64,000 bases of DNA from Burkholderiales bacterium 70-64 (GCA_001898645.1 MKUQ01000044.1:67952-131951), one strand, 5' to 3'; shown: positions 42,416-51,431, counted from the stretch's first letter. Notes: generated from the letters alone by a model not told the origin. Made by a program: numbers and translations.

Positions 42416-43201
42416 ATGGCCAACGAACCCCAGCAACCCCTGCAGTTGAACCTCGGATCGCTGCGCAGCGCGATGTCGCTGACGCTGCACACCCACCACG
42501 CTTCGCGCATCTGGCACGGGCGAGCGCCTGCTGAAGGACGCCCCGGAATCATCGGCCTGAACGGCTACATCAGCGTGATGAACAAGATGAAGCGCGGCGC
42601 CGAACAGGACGACCCGTATTCGGACTTCTGGATGCTGCGCATCGAAGACAAGCTGACGCAGACCAAGGCCAGCCTGCAGGCGCTGCGCGAACAGGTGGAT
42701 CAGGCGCTGGCCGACGTGCCGCCCGCGCTGACCCTGGGCGAGAACATGAACGTGCAGCCCGTGAAGCTGCCGCTGTTCGTCAATGCACAGCTCGGCTTCA
42801 TGGCGGTGTACCTGCTGGCCGACTACGACGACCTGGCCCGCAAGCTGATCCTGGCCCACCACACCGCGCTGATCGACCGCAGCACGCTGGAGCGCTGGCT
42901 CAACGACGGCGCGCACGCGCTGCGCAGCCTGTTCTCGCTGGCGCAGCAGTACCGCTACTCCGGCACGACGCGCGACGACTTCGCTGGCAAGAACGCGGCG
43001 GCGCGAGCGGCGCTGGAGAAGTTCGGCGAGCTGCCGCAGGACGTGCTCGAAGGTACGCGCCGCTCGCGCTTCGCGCCGCCGATCGCGCGGCGCCCGGGCC
43101 GCAACGATGCGCCGACTTCCGCGTCAGCCGATGCGCCGACGGCTTCCTCCGCTGGCGCAGCCGATGGGGTTGCGCATAGTGATGCAGGCCCCGAAGCATG
43201 A
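42416..43201 (+). CDS. TIGR03761 family integrating conjugative element protein
   Basis: 261-residue protein of the TIGR03761 (PFL_4669-type) family, found only in PAGI-2/ICEclc-like elements. Conserved blocks include G-S-L-R-S-A-M-S-L-T-L-H-T, I-G-L-N-G-Y-I-S-V-M-N-K and Y-L-L-A-D-Y-D-D-L. The C-terminal tail is Ala/Ser-rich and probably disordered. Its stop overlaps the DUF3158 start by 4 bp. Role not established; probably nucleic-acid handling with SSB and topoisomerase. Confidence 0.85.
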   Translation: MANEPQQPLQLNLGSLRSAMSLTLHTHHASRIWHGRAPAEGRPGIIGLNGYISVMNKMKRGAEQDDPYSDFWMLRIEDKLTQTKASLQALREQVDQALADVPPALTLGENMNVQPVKLPLFVNAQLGFMAVYLLADYDDLARKLILAHHTALIDRSTLERWLNDGAHALRSLFSLAQQYRYSGTTRDDFAGKNAAARAALEKFGELPQDVLEGTRRSRFAPPIARRPGRNDAPTSASADAPTASSAGAADGVAHSDAGPEA

Positions 43202-43746
43202 CGGACGCGCCTTCTGCCGGCCGCACCGCGCGCTTCGTGCCGCTGGAACAGGTGGCCTTCCAGCACCTGGCACACGCAGGCTACCTAAAGGGCCTTTTAC
43301 AGCCTTTTAAAGGTAAGGGGAGTCTGGAGACCTGGGCCAGCCAATGCACGGCGCTGCGCGACGAGTTGATCGACCTGGCGCAGCAGCGCGTGCTGGCGCA
43401 GGCGCGGGCCTACCCCTTCAACCGGCTGGACGTGCAACTGGCCCAGCAGACCACTGGCGCAGGGACGACCTTCCTGCGCTGGCGCAACCTCGACCGTTCC
43501 AGCATGGGCGTGGCGCTGTGGGAGGCGCTGCTGGCCAACCCCGCCACGCCGCCGTCGCTGATCGACGACCTGTACGCGATCGAGTTGCAGCGCATCGTGC
43601 TGAACATGCAGATCAGCCTCACCCACAGCATCGCCCGCCAGGCCATGGAGTGCGCCGCCAAGGTCGCCCAGGCCGAGGCGATCCACTTGCGGCGCACCCA
43701 TGGGCCTGCCGCATTCACGTCTTCCATCACCAAGGAGTCACCATGA
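43198..43746 (+). CDS. DUF3158 family ICE protein
   Basis: 182-residue DUF3158 protein, conserved between the TIGR03761 and ssb genes of this ICE class. It has the typical F-L-R-W-R-N-L-D-R-S-S-M-G-V-A-L-W block and is entirely helical by composition. Both its ends overlap neighbours (ATGA at each side), so three genes are translationally coupled. A local A/T-rich patch (43290-43320, AAAGG/CCTTT repeats) lies near the 5' end. Function unknown. Confidence 0.82.
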   Translation: MTDAPSAGRTARFVPLEQVAFQHLAHAGYLKGLLQPFKGKGSLETWASQCTALRDELIDLAQQRVLAQARAYPFNRLDVQLAQQTTGAGTTFLRWRNLDRSSMGVALWEALLANPATPPSLIDDLYAIELQRIVLNMQISLTHSIARQAMECAAKVAQAEAIHLRRTHGPAAFTSSITKESP

Positions 43747-44126
43747 GCACGCACTTTGTCGGCGAGGGCAACATCGGTTCTGCGCCGGACTACCGTGAGT
43801 TTCCGAACGGCAACGACGAGCCGCGCCGGCTGCTGCGCCTGAACGTCTACTTCGACAACCCCGTCCCCAAGAAGGATGGCGAGTTCGAGGACCGCGGCGG
43901 CTACTGGGCGCCGGTGGAGCTGTGGCACCGCGACGCGGACCACTGGAAGACGCTGTACCAGAAGGGCATGCGGGTGCTGGTCGAGGGCCGCACGGTCAAG
44001 GACGAGTGGGAAGACGCCGACGACAACGAGCGGACGACCTTCAAGATCGAGGCGCGGCGGGTCGGCATCCTGCCGTACCGCATCGAATCGGTGGCGCTCA
44101 GCGCCAAGCCGGCCGGCGGGCAGTAG
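43743..44126 (+). CDS. ssb: ICE single-stranded DNA-binding protein
   Basis: 127-residue OB-fold protein. N-terminal strands H-F-V-G-E-G-N-I-G-S-A-P lead to L-L-R-L-N-V-Y-F-D-N. Then W-A-P-V-E-L-W, G-M-R-V-L-V-E-G-R-T and the final strand I-E-A-R-R-V-G-I-L-P complete the fold. It is of the type carried by PAGI-2/ICEclc elements and lacks the acidic C-terminal tip of cellular SSB. It likely coats transferred single strands with topoisomerase III nearby. Confidence 0.85.
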   Translation: MSTHFVGEGNIGSAPDYREFPNGNDEPRRLLRLNVYFDNPVPKKDGEFEDRGGYWAPVELWHRDADHWKTLYQKGMRVLVEGRTVKDEWEDADDNERTTFKIEARRVGILPYRIESVALSAKPAGGQ

Positions 44127-44194
44127 CTCGCCCGCCGCGCGCGCCTCGGGGGCGGCTGTAGCAGCCGTCAGCCGCCCGCGATGCACCAGCGAAC

Positions 44195-44211
44195 TATCCC
44201 CTGGGGATAGC
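44195..44211. promoter_or_regulatory. CTATCCCC-type palindrome ahead of the topoisomerase gene
   Basis: CTATCCCCTGGGGATAG, a perfect palindrome and third copy of the motif at 42197 and 42278, lies about 170 bp upstream of topB. A shared operator for one ICE regulator is the simplest reading. Confidence 0.7.
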
Positions 44212-44377
44212 GCCAAGGTCGTCCACCGAGTTCCAGCCGCCCTCCCGAAACGAGTCTCCCGCTGCGCCAGCCGCCTACAAAGCGGGGGCTGCGCCAATCG
44301 GCTTCCTTGCTGCCGGCATCTTCCGGCCCCGCCAAGCTGGGGCCATTCGATGAACCGCACATTCCAGAGGAGGCTTC

Positions 44378-46393
44378 ATGCGCGTGTTCCTGTGCGAGAA
44401 GCCGTCCCAAGGCAAGGACATCGCCCGCGTGCTGGGCGCCGGCCAACGTGGCAACGGCTGCTACAGCGGCTCGGGTCTGGTCGTGACCTGGTGCATCGGA
44501 CACCTGATCGAAGCTGCTGCGCCAGAAGCCTACGGCGAGCAGTACAAACGCTGGTCCATCGACCAGCTCCCGATTCTTCCTGAGCGTTGGCAGGTCGAGG
44601 TCAAGCCCAAGACCGCCGCGCAGTTCAAGACCGTCCAGCAGCTTCTCGCCAAGGCGAGCGAGCTGGTGATCGCCACCGACGCCGACCGCGAAGGCGAGAT
44701 GATCGCCCGCGAGATCATCGAGCTGTGCGGCTACCGCGGGCCGATCCAGCGCCTGTGGCTGTCGGCGCTCAACGATGCGTCCATCCGCAAGGCGCTGGCC
44801 GCGCTGAAGCCCTCGGCCGACACGCTGCCGCTGTACTTCTCGGCCCTGGCCCGCAGCCGCGCGGACTGGCTGATCGGCATGAACCTGAGTCGCCTGTTCA
44901 CCGTGCTCGGCCGTCAGGCCGGCTACTCCGGCGTGCTGTCGGTCGGGCGCGTGCAGACGCCGACGCTCAAGCTCGTGGTGGACCGCGACCGCGAAATCTC
45001 GCGCTTCGTCTCGGTGCCGTTCTGGACTGTCGATCTGGTCCTGTCGCACGCGGGCCAGCGCTTCACCGCAAGCTGGACGCCGCCGGACGGATGCACCGAC
45101 GACGCCGGCCGCTGCCTGCAGCAGCCGGTGGCGCAGCAGGCCGCCCAGCGCATCCGCGGCGCCGGCCAGGCGCAGGTGCTGTCGGTGGAAACCGAGCGCG
45201 TGCGTGAAGGCCCGCCGCTGCCGTTCGACCTGGGCACATTGCAAGAAGTTTGTTCCAAGCAGTTGGGGCTGGACGTGCAGGAGACCCTGGACATTGCCCA
45301 GGCCCTGTACGAGACCCACAAGGCGACGACCTATCCGCGCTCGGATTCGAGCTACCTTCCCGAGAGCATGCTGGCCGAAGTGCCGGCCGTGCTCGATGCG
45401 GTATTCGCCACCGATCCCAGCCTGCGCCCGCTCATCGAGCGCTTGGACCGCACTCAGCGTTCATGCGCCTGGAACGACGGTAAGGTCAGTGCTCACCACG
45501 GCATCATCCCGACGCTGGAGCCCGCGAACCTCTCGGCCATGAGCGACAAGGAGCTGGCGGTGTACCGGCTGATCCGCGCGCATTACCTGGCGCAGTTCCT
45601 GCCGCATCACGAGTTCGACCGGACGGTGGCGCAGTTCGCTTGCGGCGGCCAATCGCTGGTGGCCGTGGGCAAGCAAATCGTTGCGGCCGGCTGGCGCCAA
45701 GTGCTCACGGCGCCCGAACCGGAGGACGGTGACGGCGAGGAAGCGCAGCGCAGCCAGGTGCTGCCCGCACTGCATGCGGGCCTGGCCTGCCAGGTCGGCG
45801 CGGTGGACCTGAAGGCGTTGAAGACGCTGCCGCCCAGGCCGTACACGCAGGGCGAACTGGTCAAGGCCATGAAGGGCGTCGCCAAGCTCGTGACCGATCC
45901 GCGCCTGAAGCAGAAGCTCAAGGACACGACCGGCATCGGCACCGAAGCCACGCGCGCTAACGTCATCAACGGGCTGCTGGCCCGTGGCTACCTGGTCAAA
46001 AAGGGACGCGCCGTGCGCGCCTCGGATGCGGCCTTCACACTGATCGACACCGTGCCGCCGGCCATCGCCGATCCGGGCACGACCGCGGTGTGGGAGCAGG
46101 CGCTGGACATGATCGAGGCCGGCACGCTGACGCTGGACACCTTCATCGAGAAGCAATCGACCTGGGTGGCGCAGCTCGTGCAGCAGTACCGTGGCGCGAC
46201 GCTCTCCCTCAAGCTGCCTCCGGCGCCGGCCTGCCCGCAGTGCGGCGCAGCGATGCGCCAGCGCAGCGGCAAGAACGGCGCGTTCTGGTCGTGCAGCCGC
46301 TACCCGGACTGCAAGGGCACGCAGCAGGTCGAATCATCGACCGGCAAAGGCGGTGCGCCCCGCAAGCCGCGCCGCTCGCCCAAGGTGTCCTGA
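44378..46393 (+). CDS. topB: DNA topoisomerase III
   Basis: 671-residue type IA topoisomerase of the ICE/plasmid class. The Toprim domain starts at residue 1 (M-R-V-F-L-C-E-K-P-S-Q-G-K-D) with acidic motif D-A-D-R-E-G-E-M-I-A. The active-site Tyr lies in T-T-Y-P-R-S-D-S-S-Y-L-P. The C-terminus ends with a topoisomerase zinc finger (C-P-Q-C-G-A-A-M, then W-S-C-S-R-Y-P-D-C). Length and motifs are complete. It relaxes or decatenates single-stranded regions during ICE transfer or replication and is a standard member of this backbone. Confidence 0.94.
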   Translation: MRVFLCEKPSQGKDIARVLGAGQRGNGCYSGSGLVVTWCIGHLIEAAAPEAYGEQYKRWSIDQLPILPERWQVEVKPKTAAQFKTVQQLLAKASELVIATDADREGEMIAREIIELCGYRGPIQRLWLSALNDASIRKALAALKPSADTLPLYFSALARSRADWLIGMNLSRLFTVLGRQAGYSGVLSVGRVQTPTLKLVVDRDREISRFVSVPFWTVDLVLSHAGQRFTASWTPPDGCTDDAGRCLQQPVAQQAAQRIRGAGQAQVLSVETERVREGPPLPFDLGTLQEVCSKQLGLDVQETLDIAQALYETHKATTYPRSDSSYLPESMLAEVPAVLDAVFATDPSLRPLIERLDRTQRSCAWNDGKVSAHHGIIPTLEPANLSAMSDKELAVYRLIRAHYLAQFLPHHEFDRTVAQFACGGQSLVAVGKQIVAAGWRQVLTAPEPEDGDGEEAQRSQVLPALHAGLACQVGAVDLKALKTLPPRPYTQGELVKAMKGVAKLVTDPRLKQKLKDTTGIGTEATRANVINGLLARGYLVKKGRAVRASDAAFTLIDTVPPAIADPGTTAVWEQALDMIEAGTLTLDTFIEKQSTWVAQLVQQYRGATLSLKLPPAPACPQCGAAMRQRSGKNGAFWSCSRYPDCKGTQQVESSTGKGGAPRKPRRSPKVS

Positions 46394-46904
46394 CGCCCCG
46401 AATCCCCCTGCCACGCCGTGACGGCGGGGCAAGCATCCCGCCTCCCGCGGGCTCCCCAGCGCGCGACCCCTTCTGCAACGGCGTGCGCGTCCCACTGGTC
46501 CGTCATGGGCCAGGGGACGAGAAGGCCATTCCTCCCCGAATCGCGCATCGCGCCATTCCGCTGGTCCAGTCTCTCGCGCCGATGGCGAGGGGTCTCCTGA
46601 CGGCTTGCCTGCCTTGCGGCGAGCGGCCAGGAGACCCCTCGGGTCGACGGTATTCGGTGCCGGTGCCCGCCGGCGGAACAACGGGCTCCCTTTGTGTGTG
46701 GATGCACGCCAGAGGTTTCCGGCCCCAGCCACGACATGGGCCGGGTGCGATTGCTGACGCAGCGAGCGGCTTTGACGACGGCCTGCGCTGATGCAGCCCA
46801 CAGGTGGTTATCCTTCCTCTCCAGCCGAAGGCCCGTGCGGCCTTCGGCGACTACTCATTGCACTGAGGCACCTCTGTTCCCCGGAATACCTTTGCGAGAG
46901 CGCA
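46394..46904. other. Non-coding gap between ICE topB and the arsenic operon
   Basis: About 510 bp with no supported gene. Frames on both strands are GC-rich shadows without ribosome-binding sites. This marks the 3' boundary of the arsenic insertion; no terminal inverted repeat or duplication could be recognised. Confidence 0.5.
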
Positions 46905-47735
46905 TCACAACGTCATTCGACGCCCGAGCAGCACCGCGCTCGAAGGACACAGGCTCGCGGCCTGCCGTGTGGCAAGGATGGCCGCCGGTGCGACGCTGCG
47001 CTCGATTGGCTTGAAGCCCGCACGCTCGAAGAACGGCGCGGCCGTGGTGGTCAGCAACCAGGCGTCACGCCCGCCCTCGTCGAAGGCGCGGCGCAACAGC
47101 AGCGCGAGCATGCCGCCGCCGAGGCCGCGATGACGCGCGTGCGGCAGCACCACGAGAGAACGCACCAGCACGTCCCGGCCCATGCGCTCGAAGCCGCCGT
47201 AGCCCACGCGCTCGCCGGACACCGTGGCATAGGCGAAGAAGCTGCGCCCCGATTCGGCCAGGTCGTCCGTGGGAAGCCCGGCCTCCTGCAAAGCCAGGGC
47301 AAGGTCCGGGTCGCTGCCGGCGATCGGCGTATCCACCAGCAGCGGCGTGCCATCCTCCTTGCGAATTTCGCCCGCCGGCCGCTGCGGCAACAGCTCGATC
47401 ACCATGTCCGAGGGGCGGCACAGACGCACGCCCAAGTGGGACACCACGATGGGCCGATTGATGAGGATCGGGTGCGCCAGCATCTGGTCGATCAGTTCGT
47501 CATCGCTCCAGTGCGCGGCATCCAGGCCCAGCTCCTTGTAGGGCGTGCCCTTGACGCGCAACACGTCCCGCACGCGCATGCCCATGCGCGCGATCAGCGT
47601 CTTCAAGGTCTCGCGGTCGGGTGGTGTCTTCAGGTACTCGATGACCGTGGGCTCGATGCCGCTGGCGCGGATCAGCGCCAGCGTGTTGCGCGACGTGCCG
47701 CAGTCCGGGTTGTGGTAGATCGTGATGGTGCTCAT
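46905..47735 (-). CDS. Arsenate reductase-ArsN-type acetyltransferase fusion
   Basis: 276-residue two-domain protein. Residues 1-120 are a glutaredoxin-dependent arsenate reductase (H-N-P-D-C-G-T-S-R-N, catalytic C12; I-N-R-P-I-V near 92-97; C-R-P-S near 106). Residues 140-265 are a GNAT acetyltransferase of the ArsN2 type with the acetyl-CoA loop R-H-R-G-L-G-G-G-M-L at 201-210 and a final F-F-E-R-A-G-F motif. The ATG overlaps the acr3 stop. It is the last gene of the ars operon. It probably couples arsenate reduction to acetylation of an arsenical or related toxin; the acetyl substrate is inferred only from the family. Confidence 0.88.
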   Translation of the reverse strand: MSTITIYHNPDCGTSRNTLALIRASGIEPTVIEYLKTPPDRETLKTLIARMGMRVRDVLRVKGTPYKELGLDAAHWSDDELIDQMLAHPILINRPIVVSHLGVRLCRPSDMVIELLPQRPAGEIRKEDGTPLLVDTPIAGSDPDLALALQEAGLPTDDLAESGRSFFAYATVSGERVGYGGFERMGRDVLVRSLVVLPHARHRGLGGGMLALLLRRAFDEGGRDAWLLTTTAAPFFERAGFKPIERSVAPAAILATRQAASLCPSSAVLLGRRMTL

Positions 47736-48802
47736 GCCGGATGCCTCGCTGCGTCGCGCGGGGCCTGTTCGTACCAGGCTCGGGAACGGTTGACCACGCG
47801 CACCACCAGCAGCATCACCGGCACCTCGATCAGCACGCCGACCACGGTGGCCAGCGCGGCGCCGGAATGGAAACCGAACAGGCTGATGGCCGCCGCCACC
47901 GACAGCTCGAAAAAGTTGCTCGCACCGATCAGCGCCGAGGGACAGGCGATGTTGTGTTTCTCGCCCACCTTGCGGTTGAGCCAGTAGGCCAGGCCGGAAT
48001 TGAAGAACACCTGGATCAGGATCGGCACCGCCAGCATGGCGATCACCAACGGCTGCTGCAGGATGGCCTGGCCCTGGAAGGCGAACAGCAGCACCAGCGT
48101 CAGCAGCAGCGCCGCGATCGACAGCGGGCCGATGCGGGCGAGCGCGGCATCGAATGCGGCCCGGCCACGACGCAGCAGCGCGCGGCGCCACAACTGCGCG
48201 AGGATGACCGGGATGACGATGTAGAGCACCACCGAGGTCAGCAGCGTGTCCCACGGCACCGTGATCGCCGACAGGCCCAGCAGCAGCCCGACGATGGGTG
48301 CGAAGGCGAACACCATGATGGTGTCGTTCAGCGCCACCTGCGACAGCGTGAACACCGGGTCGCCGCCGGTCAGCCGGCTCCAGAGGAACACCATCGCCGT
48401 GCAGGGCGCGGCCGCCAGCAGGATCAGCCCGGCGACGTAGCTGTCGAGCTGGTCGGCCGGCAGCCAGTCGGCGAAGACCTGACGGATGAACAGCCACGCC
48501 AGCAGCGCCATCGAGAACGGCTTGACGGCCCAGTTGATGAACAGCGTGACGCCGATGCCGCGCCAGTGCTGGCGCACCTGGCCGAGCGCACCGAAGTCCA
48601 CCTTGAGCAGCATCGGGATCACCATGATCCAGATCAGCAGGCCAACCGGCAGGTTGACCTGGGCCACTTCCATGCGGCCGATGGCCTGGAACGCGCCGGG
48701 CGCGAGCTGGCCCAAGGCGATGCCGGCGACGATGCACAACAGCACCCACACCGTCAGGTAGCGCTCGAAGATGCTCATCGGAGTTGGGTTCGACGGATTC
48801 AT
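47732..48802 (-). CDS. acr3: ACR3-family arsenite efflux permease
   Basis: 356-residue inner-membrane protein with ten helices. Signature regions are I-W-I-M-V-I-P-M-L-L-K-V-D-F, the Cys helix L-L-A-A-A-P-C-T-A-M-V-F-L-W-S (catalytic Cys), L-S-Q-V-A-L-N-D-T-I-M and I-G-A-S-N-F-F-E-L. It exports arsenite, driven by membrane potential or by ArsA. ATGA overlaps join it to arsA and the arsC fusion, consistent with a pump complex. Confidence 0.93.
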   Translation of the reverse strand: MNPSNPTPMSIFERYLTVWVLLCIVAGIALGQLAPGAFQAIGRMEVAQVNLPVGLLIWIMVIPMLLKVDFGALGQVRQHWRGIGVTLFINWAVKPFSMALLAWLFIRQVFADWLPADQLDSYVAGLILLAAAPCTAMVFLWSRLTGGDPVFTLSQVALNDTIMVFAFAPIVGLLLGLSAITVPWDTLLTSVVLYIVIPVILAQLWRRALLRRGRAAFDAALARIGPLSIAALLLTLVLLFAFQGQAILQQPLVIAMLAVPILIQVFFNSGLAYWLNRKVGEKHNIACPSALIGASNFFELSVAAAISLFGFHSGAALATVVGVLIEVPVMLLVVRVVNRSRAWYEQAPRDAARHPA

Positions 48803-50562
48803 GGCGCCTTCCGGCTGGCCAAGTCCCGCAGACGTTCCACACCGACCGGCTCTTCTGTCAGAAGGGGCACGACGGCAAAGCGCTGGGCATGCCGTGTTGC
48901 CACGGCGTCGAGTTCCTGCAACTCGTTATGCGCCCGTTGGCGCAGCAGCGGGGAACGCGGGTGCGCTGCCGCGACACTGCTGTTGACGACCCATGCCCAC
49001 GGTTCGATGCCTGCTCGGCGCAGATCGGATTGTAGATTGGCCGCTTCCAATACGGGCGTGGTTTCGGCAAGCGTGACGATGAGCACCTTGGTTTGCTTTG
49101 GATCTTGCAACTGCATCATCGGCGTCGTGTAGTGCAGACCCGTGCCGCCCATCTGCCGGGCGATTTCGCGGTGGTATGCGCCTGTCGCGTCGAGCAGGAG
49201 CAAGGTATGCCCTGTGGGAGCAGTGTCCATCACCACGAACTTCTTGCCGGCCTCGCGGATGATGCGGGAGAACGCCTGGAACACCGCGATTTCCTCGGTG
49301 CAGGGGGAGCGCAAGTCTTCCTCCAGCAGGGCACGACCTTCGGCATCGAGCTGAGCGCCCTTGGTGTCCAGCACATGCTGTCGGTAGCGCGCCGTTTCTT
49401 CATGCGGGTCGATGCGGCTGATCGTCAGGTTGGCAAGCGAGCCTTCCAGCGTTTCGGCCAGATGCGCGGCCGGGTCTGAGGTGGTCAGGTGAACGGGCAG
49501 CCCCTGGTCTGCCAGTTTCACAGCGACGGCTGCGGCCAGTGTCGTCTTGCCTACACCCCCCTTGCCCATCACCATGACCAGTCCGTGCCCATCGGCGGCA
49601 ATCTGGTCGACCAGGGTGGACAAGTCCGGCGCATCGAGCGTGGCAGGCTCCACGGCATCGGCACAGCCAGGGCTGGCGGTCTCGACCAGCAGACCGCGCA
49701 AGGCATCGAGGCCCACGAGGTTGAAGGGTTTGAGCGCGATCCGGTCCCGGGGCAAGGCCTTCAGCGCTTCCGGGACGGCAGTCAGTGCGGCTTGCTCTCG
49801 CCGATGAATCGCTGCAGCCAATGCGTCTTGCTCGGCCTCACCGGCGGGGAACACGCCGTTGATGACGAAGTATTGCTGCGACAGCCCGATGGCGGCCAGT
49901 TCTTCGTGGGTGCGCGCCGCTTCCTGCAGCGCGGCGCGTTGCGCACGAGCCACCAGAACCAGGCGGGTACGCAACGGATCAGCCAGACCTTCGACGGCTT
50001 CCTTGTACTGGGTGCGCTGCTTCTCCAAGCCTGCGAGCGGTCCCAGGCAGGACGCATCGCCCTTGCCGGCTTCCAGAAAGCCAGTCCATGCGCCAGGCAG
50101 TTGGAGCAGACGGATGGTGTGGCCGGTGGGTGCCGTATCGAAAATGATGTGCTCGTAGTCGGTCGTCAGCGTCGAGTCGATCAGTAATGCCGTGAACTCG
50201 TCGAAGGCGGCGATTTCCGTGGTGCAGGCACCGGAGAGCTGTTCTTCGATACCTCGCACCACCGGATCGGGCAGAACTCCACGCACCGGGCCGACGATGC
50301 GATCCCGATAGGCTTGGGCAGCCGCCTGTGGGTCGATTTCCAGTGCCGACAGGTTCGGCACGGCGGGAATCGCCGTAATGCGATTGCCGATGCGCTCGCC
50401 GAAAACCTGCCCCACGTTCGAGGCCGGGTCAGTGCTGACGAGCAGGACGCGCCGGCCTTGAGCGGCCAGTTGCACGGCGGTTGCGCATGCAATGGAAGTC
50501 TTGCCGACGCCTCCCTTGCCAGTGAAGAAAAGGAAGCGAGGCGGTTGAGCGAGAAAGTGCAT
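48799..50562 (-). CDS. arsA: Arsenite-activated pump ATPase ArsA
   Basis: 587-residue double-domain ATPase with two P-loops, F-T-G-K-G-G-V-G-K-T-S (about 13-23) and V-M-G-K-G-G-V-G-K-T-T (about 334-344). Two signal sequences of the D-T-A-P-T-G-H-T type are present, one in each half. Conserved cysteine regions (S-G-A-C-T-T-E-I-A; S-P-C-T-E-E-I-A) hold the As(III) site. Length matches plasmid R773 ArsA. It is flanked by arsD (15 bp upstream) and acr3 (4-bp overlap). Confidence 0.95.
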   Translation of the reverse strand: MHFLAQPPRFLFFTGKGGVGKTSIACATAVQLAAQGRRVLLVSTDPASNVGQVFGERIGNRITAIPAVPNLSALEIDPQAAAQAYRDRIVGPVRGVLPDPVVRGIEEQLSGACTTEIAAFDEFTALLIDSTLTTDYEHIIFDTAPTGHTIRLLQLPGAWTGFLEAGKGDASCLGPLAGLEKQRTQYKEAVEGLADPLRTRLVLVARAQRAALQEAARTHEELAAIGLSQQYFVINGVFPAGEAEQDALAAAIHRREQAALTAVPEALKALPRDRIALKPFNLVGLDALRGLLVETASPGCADAVEPATLDAPDLSTLVDQIAADGHGLVMVMGKGGVGKTTLAAAVAVKLADQGLPVHLTTSDPAAHLAETLEGSLANLTISRIDPHEETARYRQHVLDTKGAQLDAEGRALLEEDLRSPCTEEIAVFQAFSRIIREAGKKFVVMDTAPTGHTLLLLDATGAYHREIARQMGGTGLHYTTPMMQLQDPKQTKVLIVTLAETTPVLEAANLQSDLRRAGIEPWAWVVNSSVAAAHPRSPLLRQRAHNELQELDAVATRHAQRFAVVPLLTEEPVGVERLRDLASRKAP

Positions 50563-50576
50563 TGAAGTTACCTTGT

Positions 50577-50948
50577 TCAGCAGCAGCGGCTACCGCCGCC
50601 GCAGCGCCCTTGTGCTTGGGTTTGCGATTGCGGCGCGGCGGGTGCGGCGATGCCCGCCCAGCGGGCCAGATCGTCACGCGCCGGATAGCGGCCCGCCAGC
50701 GCCAGTTGGCCGTCCACCAGCGTCACCGGCAGCACGGTCTGGCCGGTGCGCTCCAGCAAGCCCTTGACGATCGCGTTCTCGGCGAATGCCAGGGGCTGCT
50801 GCGACAGATTGAAGCGCTCGATCCGGGCACCGTTGCGGCTGGCCCAATCCACGTCGGCCGCGAAGGTCACGAGGTTCTGGTCCACTTGCGTGCCGCACAC
50901 GCCGGTGTTGCAGCACAGGGCCGGATCGAAGACTTGGATGTTTCTCAT
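50577..50948 (-). CDS. arsD: Arsenic metallochaperone ArsD
   Basis: 123-residue ArsD. The start at ATG 50948 has AGGAG seven bases upstream. As(III)-binding C12, C13 and C18 lie in P-A-L-C-C-N-T-G-V-C-G. The thioredoxin-like fold is complete (L-L-E-R-T-G-Q-T-V-L-P-V-T-L-V-D-G) and the C-terminus carries C116 and vicinal C122-C123. It delivers arsenite to ArsA, whose gene is next. Confidence 0.93.
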   Translation of the reverse strand: MRNIQVFDPALCCNTGVCGTQVDQNLVTFAADVDWASRNGARIERFNLSQQPLAFAENAIVKGLLERTGQTVLPVTLVDGQLALAGRYPARDDLARWAGIAAPAAPQSQTQAQGRCGGGSRCC

Positions 50949-50976
50949 CGTTGTACTCCTGGATTTGGTAACGGGT

Positions 50977-51396
50977 TCAAGAGGACAAGCTGGGGTCCAG
51001 CATGCGGCTCGCGGCAATCATTCCGGCGCGCACCAGCAAGTCTTCGGGGATCACTTCATAACGCTGGCCACCGACTTCCACCGTGCGGCAATCGTTGTCG
51101 CCGCATTCGTCGCAGCAGCGGCTGCGGCCCGTCTGCCCGCCCAGCCAGTATTCGATGGGTTGTCCAGCGATCAGGATCTGGTTGGATTGCAGCGGGTCTT
51201 GCAGGAACGCGGCTTCGTCGATTTCCTGTGTCTGCAATTCAGGCGCGATGCCCAGCGGTTCCAGCGCCTGTTGCAGCTTCCGGACGGCGCGCTGCACTTC
51301 TTCACTCGTGCCCTGGCAGCGCGGGCAGGTCGTTCCCCGTCCGCTAACCAGGCGTTGCCAGGAAATGGGCAGGCGCTTCATTTGAATGTCGGGCAT
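50977..51396 (-). CDS. DUF2703 family protein of the arsenic operon
   Basis: 139-residue protein with C-P-R-C (about 24-27) and a C-C-D-E-C-G-D-N-D-C cluster near residue 95, giving at least six cysteines suited to metal or arsenical binding. The fold is thioredoxin-like by pattern (I-L-I-A-G-Q-P-I-E-Y-W-L). DUF2703 genes recur in arsenic and mercury loci, but a role has not been shown as far as I know. ATG 51396 may be replaced by the Met at 51381. It lies between arsC and arsD, with 35-bp and 28-bp gaps. Confidence 0.78.
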   Translation of the reverse strand: MPDIQMKRLPISWQRLVSGRGTTCPRCQGTSEEVQRAVRKLQQALEPLGIAPELQTQEIDEAAFLQDPLQSNQILIAGQPIEYWLGGQTGRSRCCDECGDNDCRTVEVGGQRYEVIPEDLLVRAGMIAASRMLDPSLSS

Positions 51397-51431
51397 GAGC
51401 CGTCCTCTCAGACACGGATGAGAGGCCGCCT

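Noticed and set aside
43290..43320. AAAGG/CCTTT-rich patch as a regulatory hairpin
   Set aside because: Lies inside the DUF3158 coding frame and encodes plausible residues; no separate signal is needed.
46905..48842. 645-codon minus-strand frame read as one protein
   Set aside because: Only the part from ATG 47735 has arsenate reductase homology; the upstream part is an out-of-frame reading of acr3.
46791..49132. Long plus-strand ORFs opposite the ars genes
   Set aside because: Antisense shadows of arsC-arsN, acr3 and arsA, all of which have clear motifs and coupled starts.
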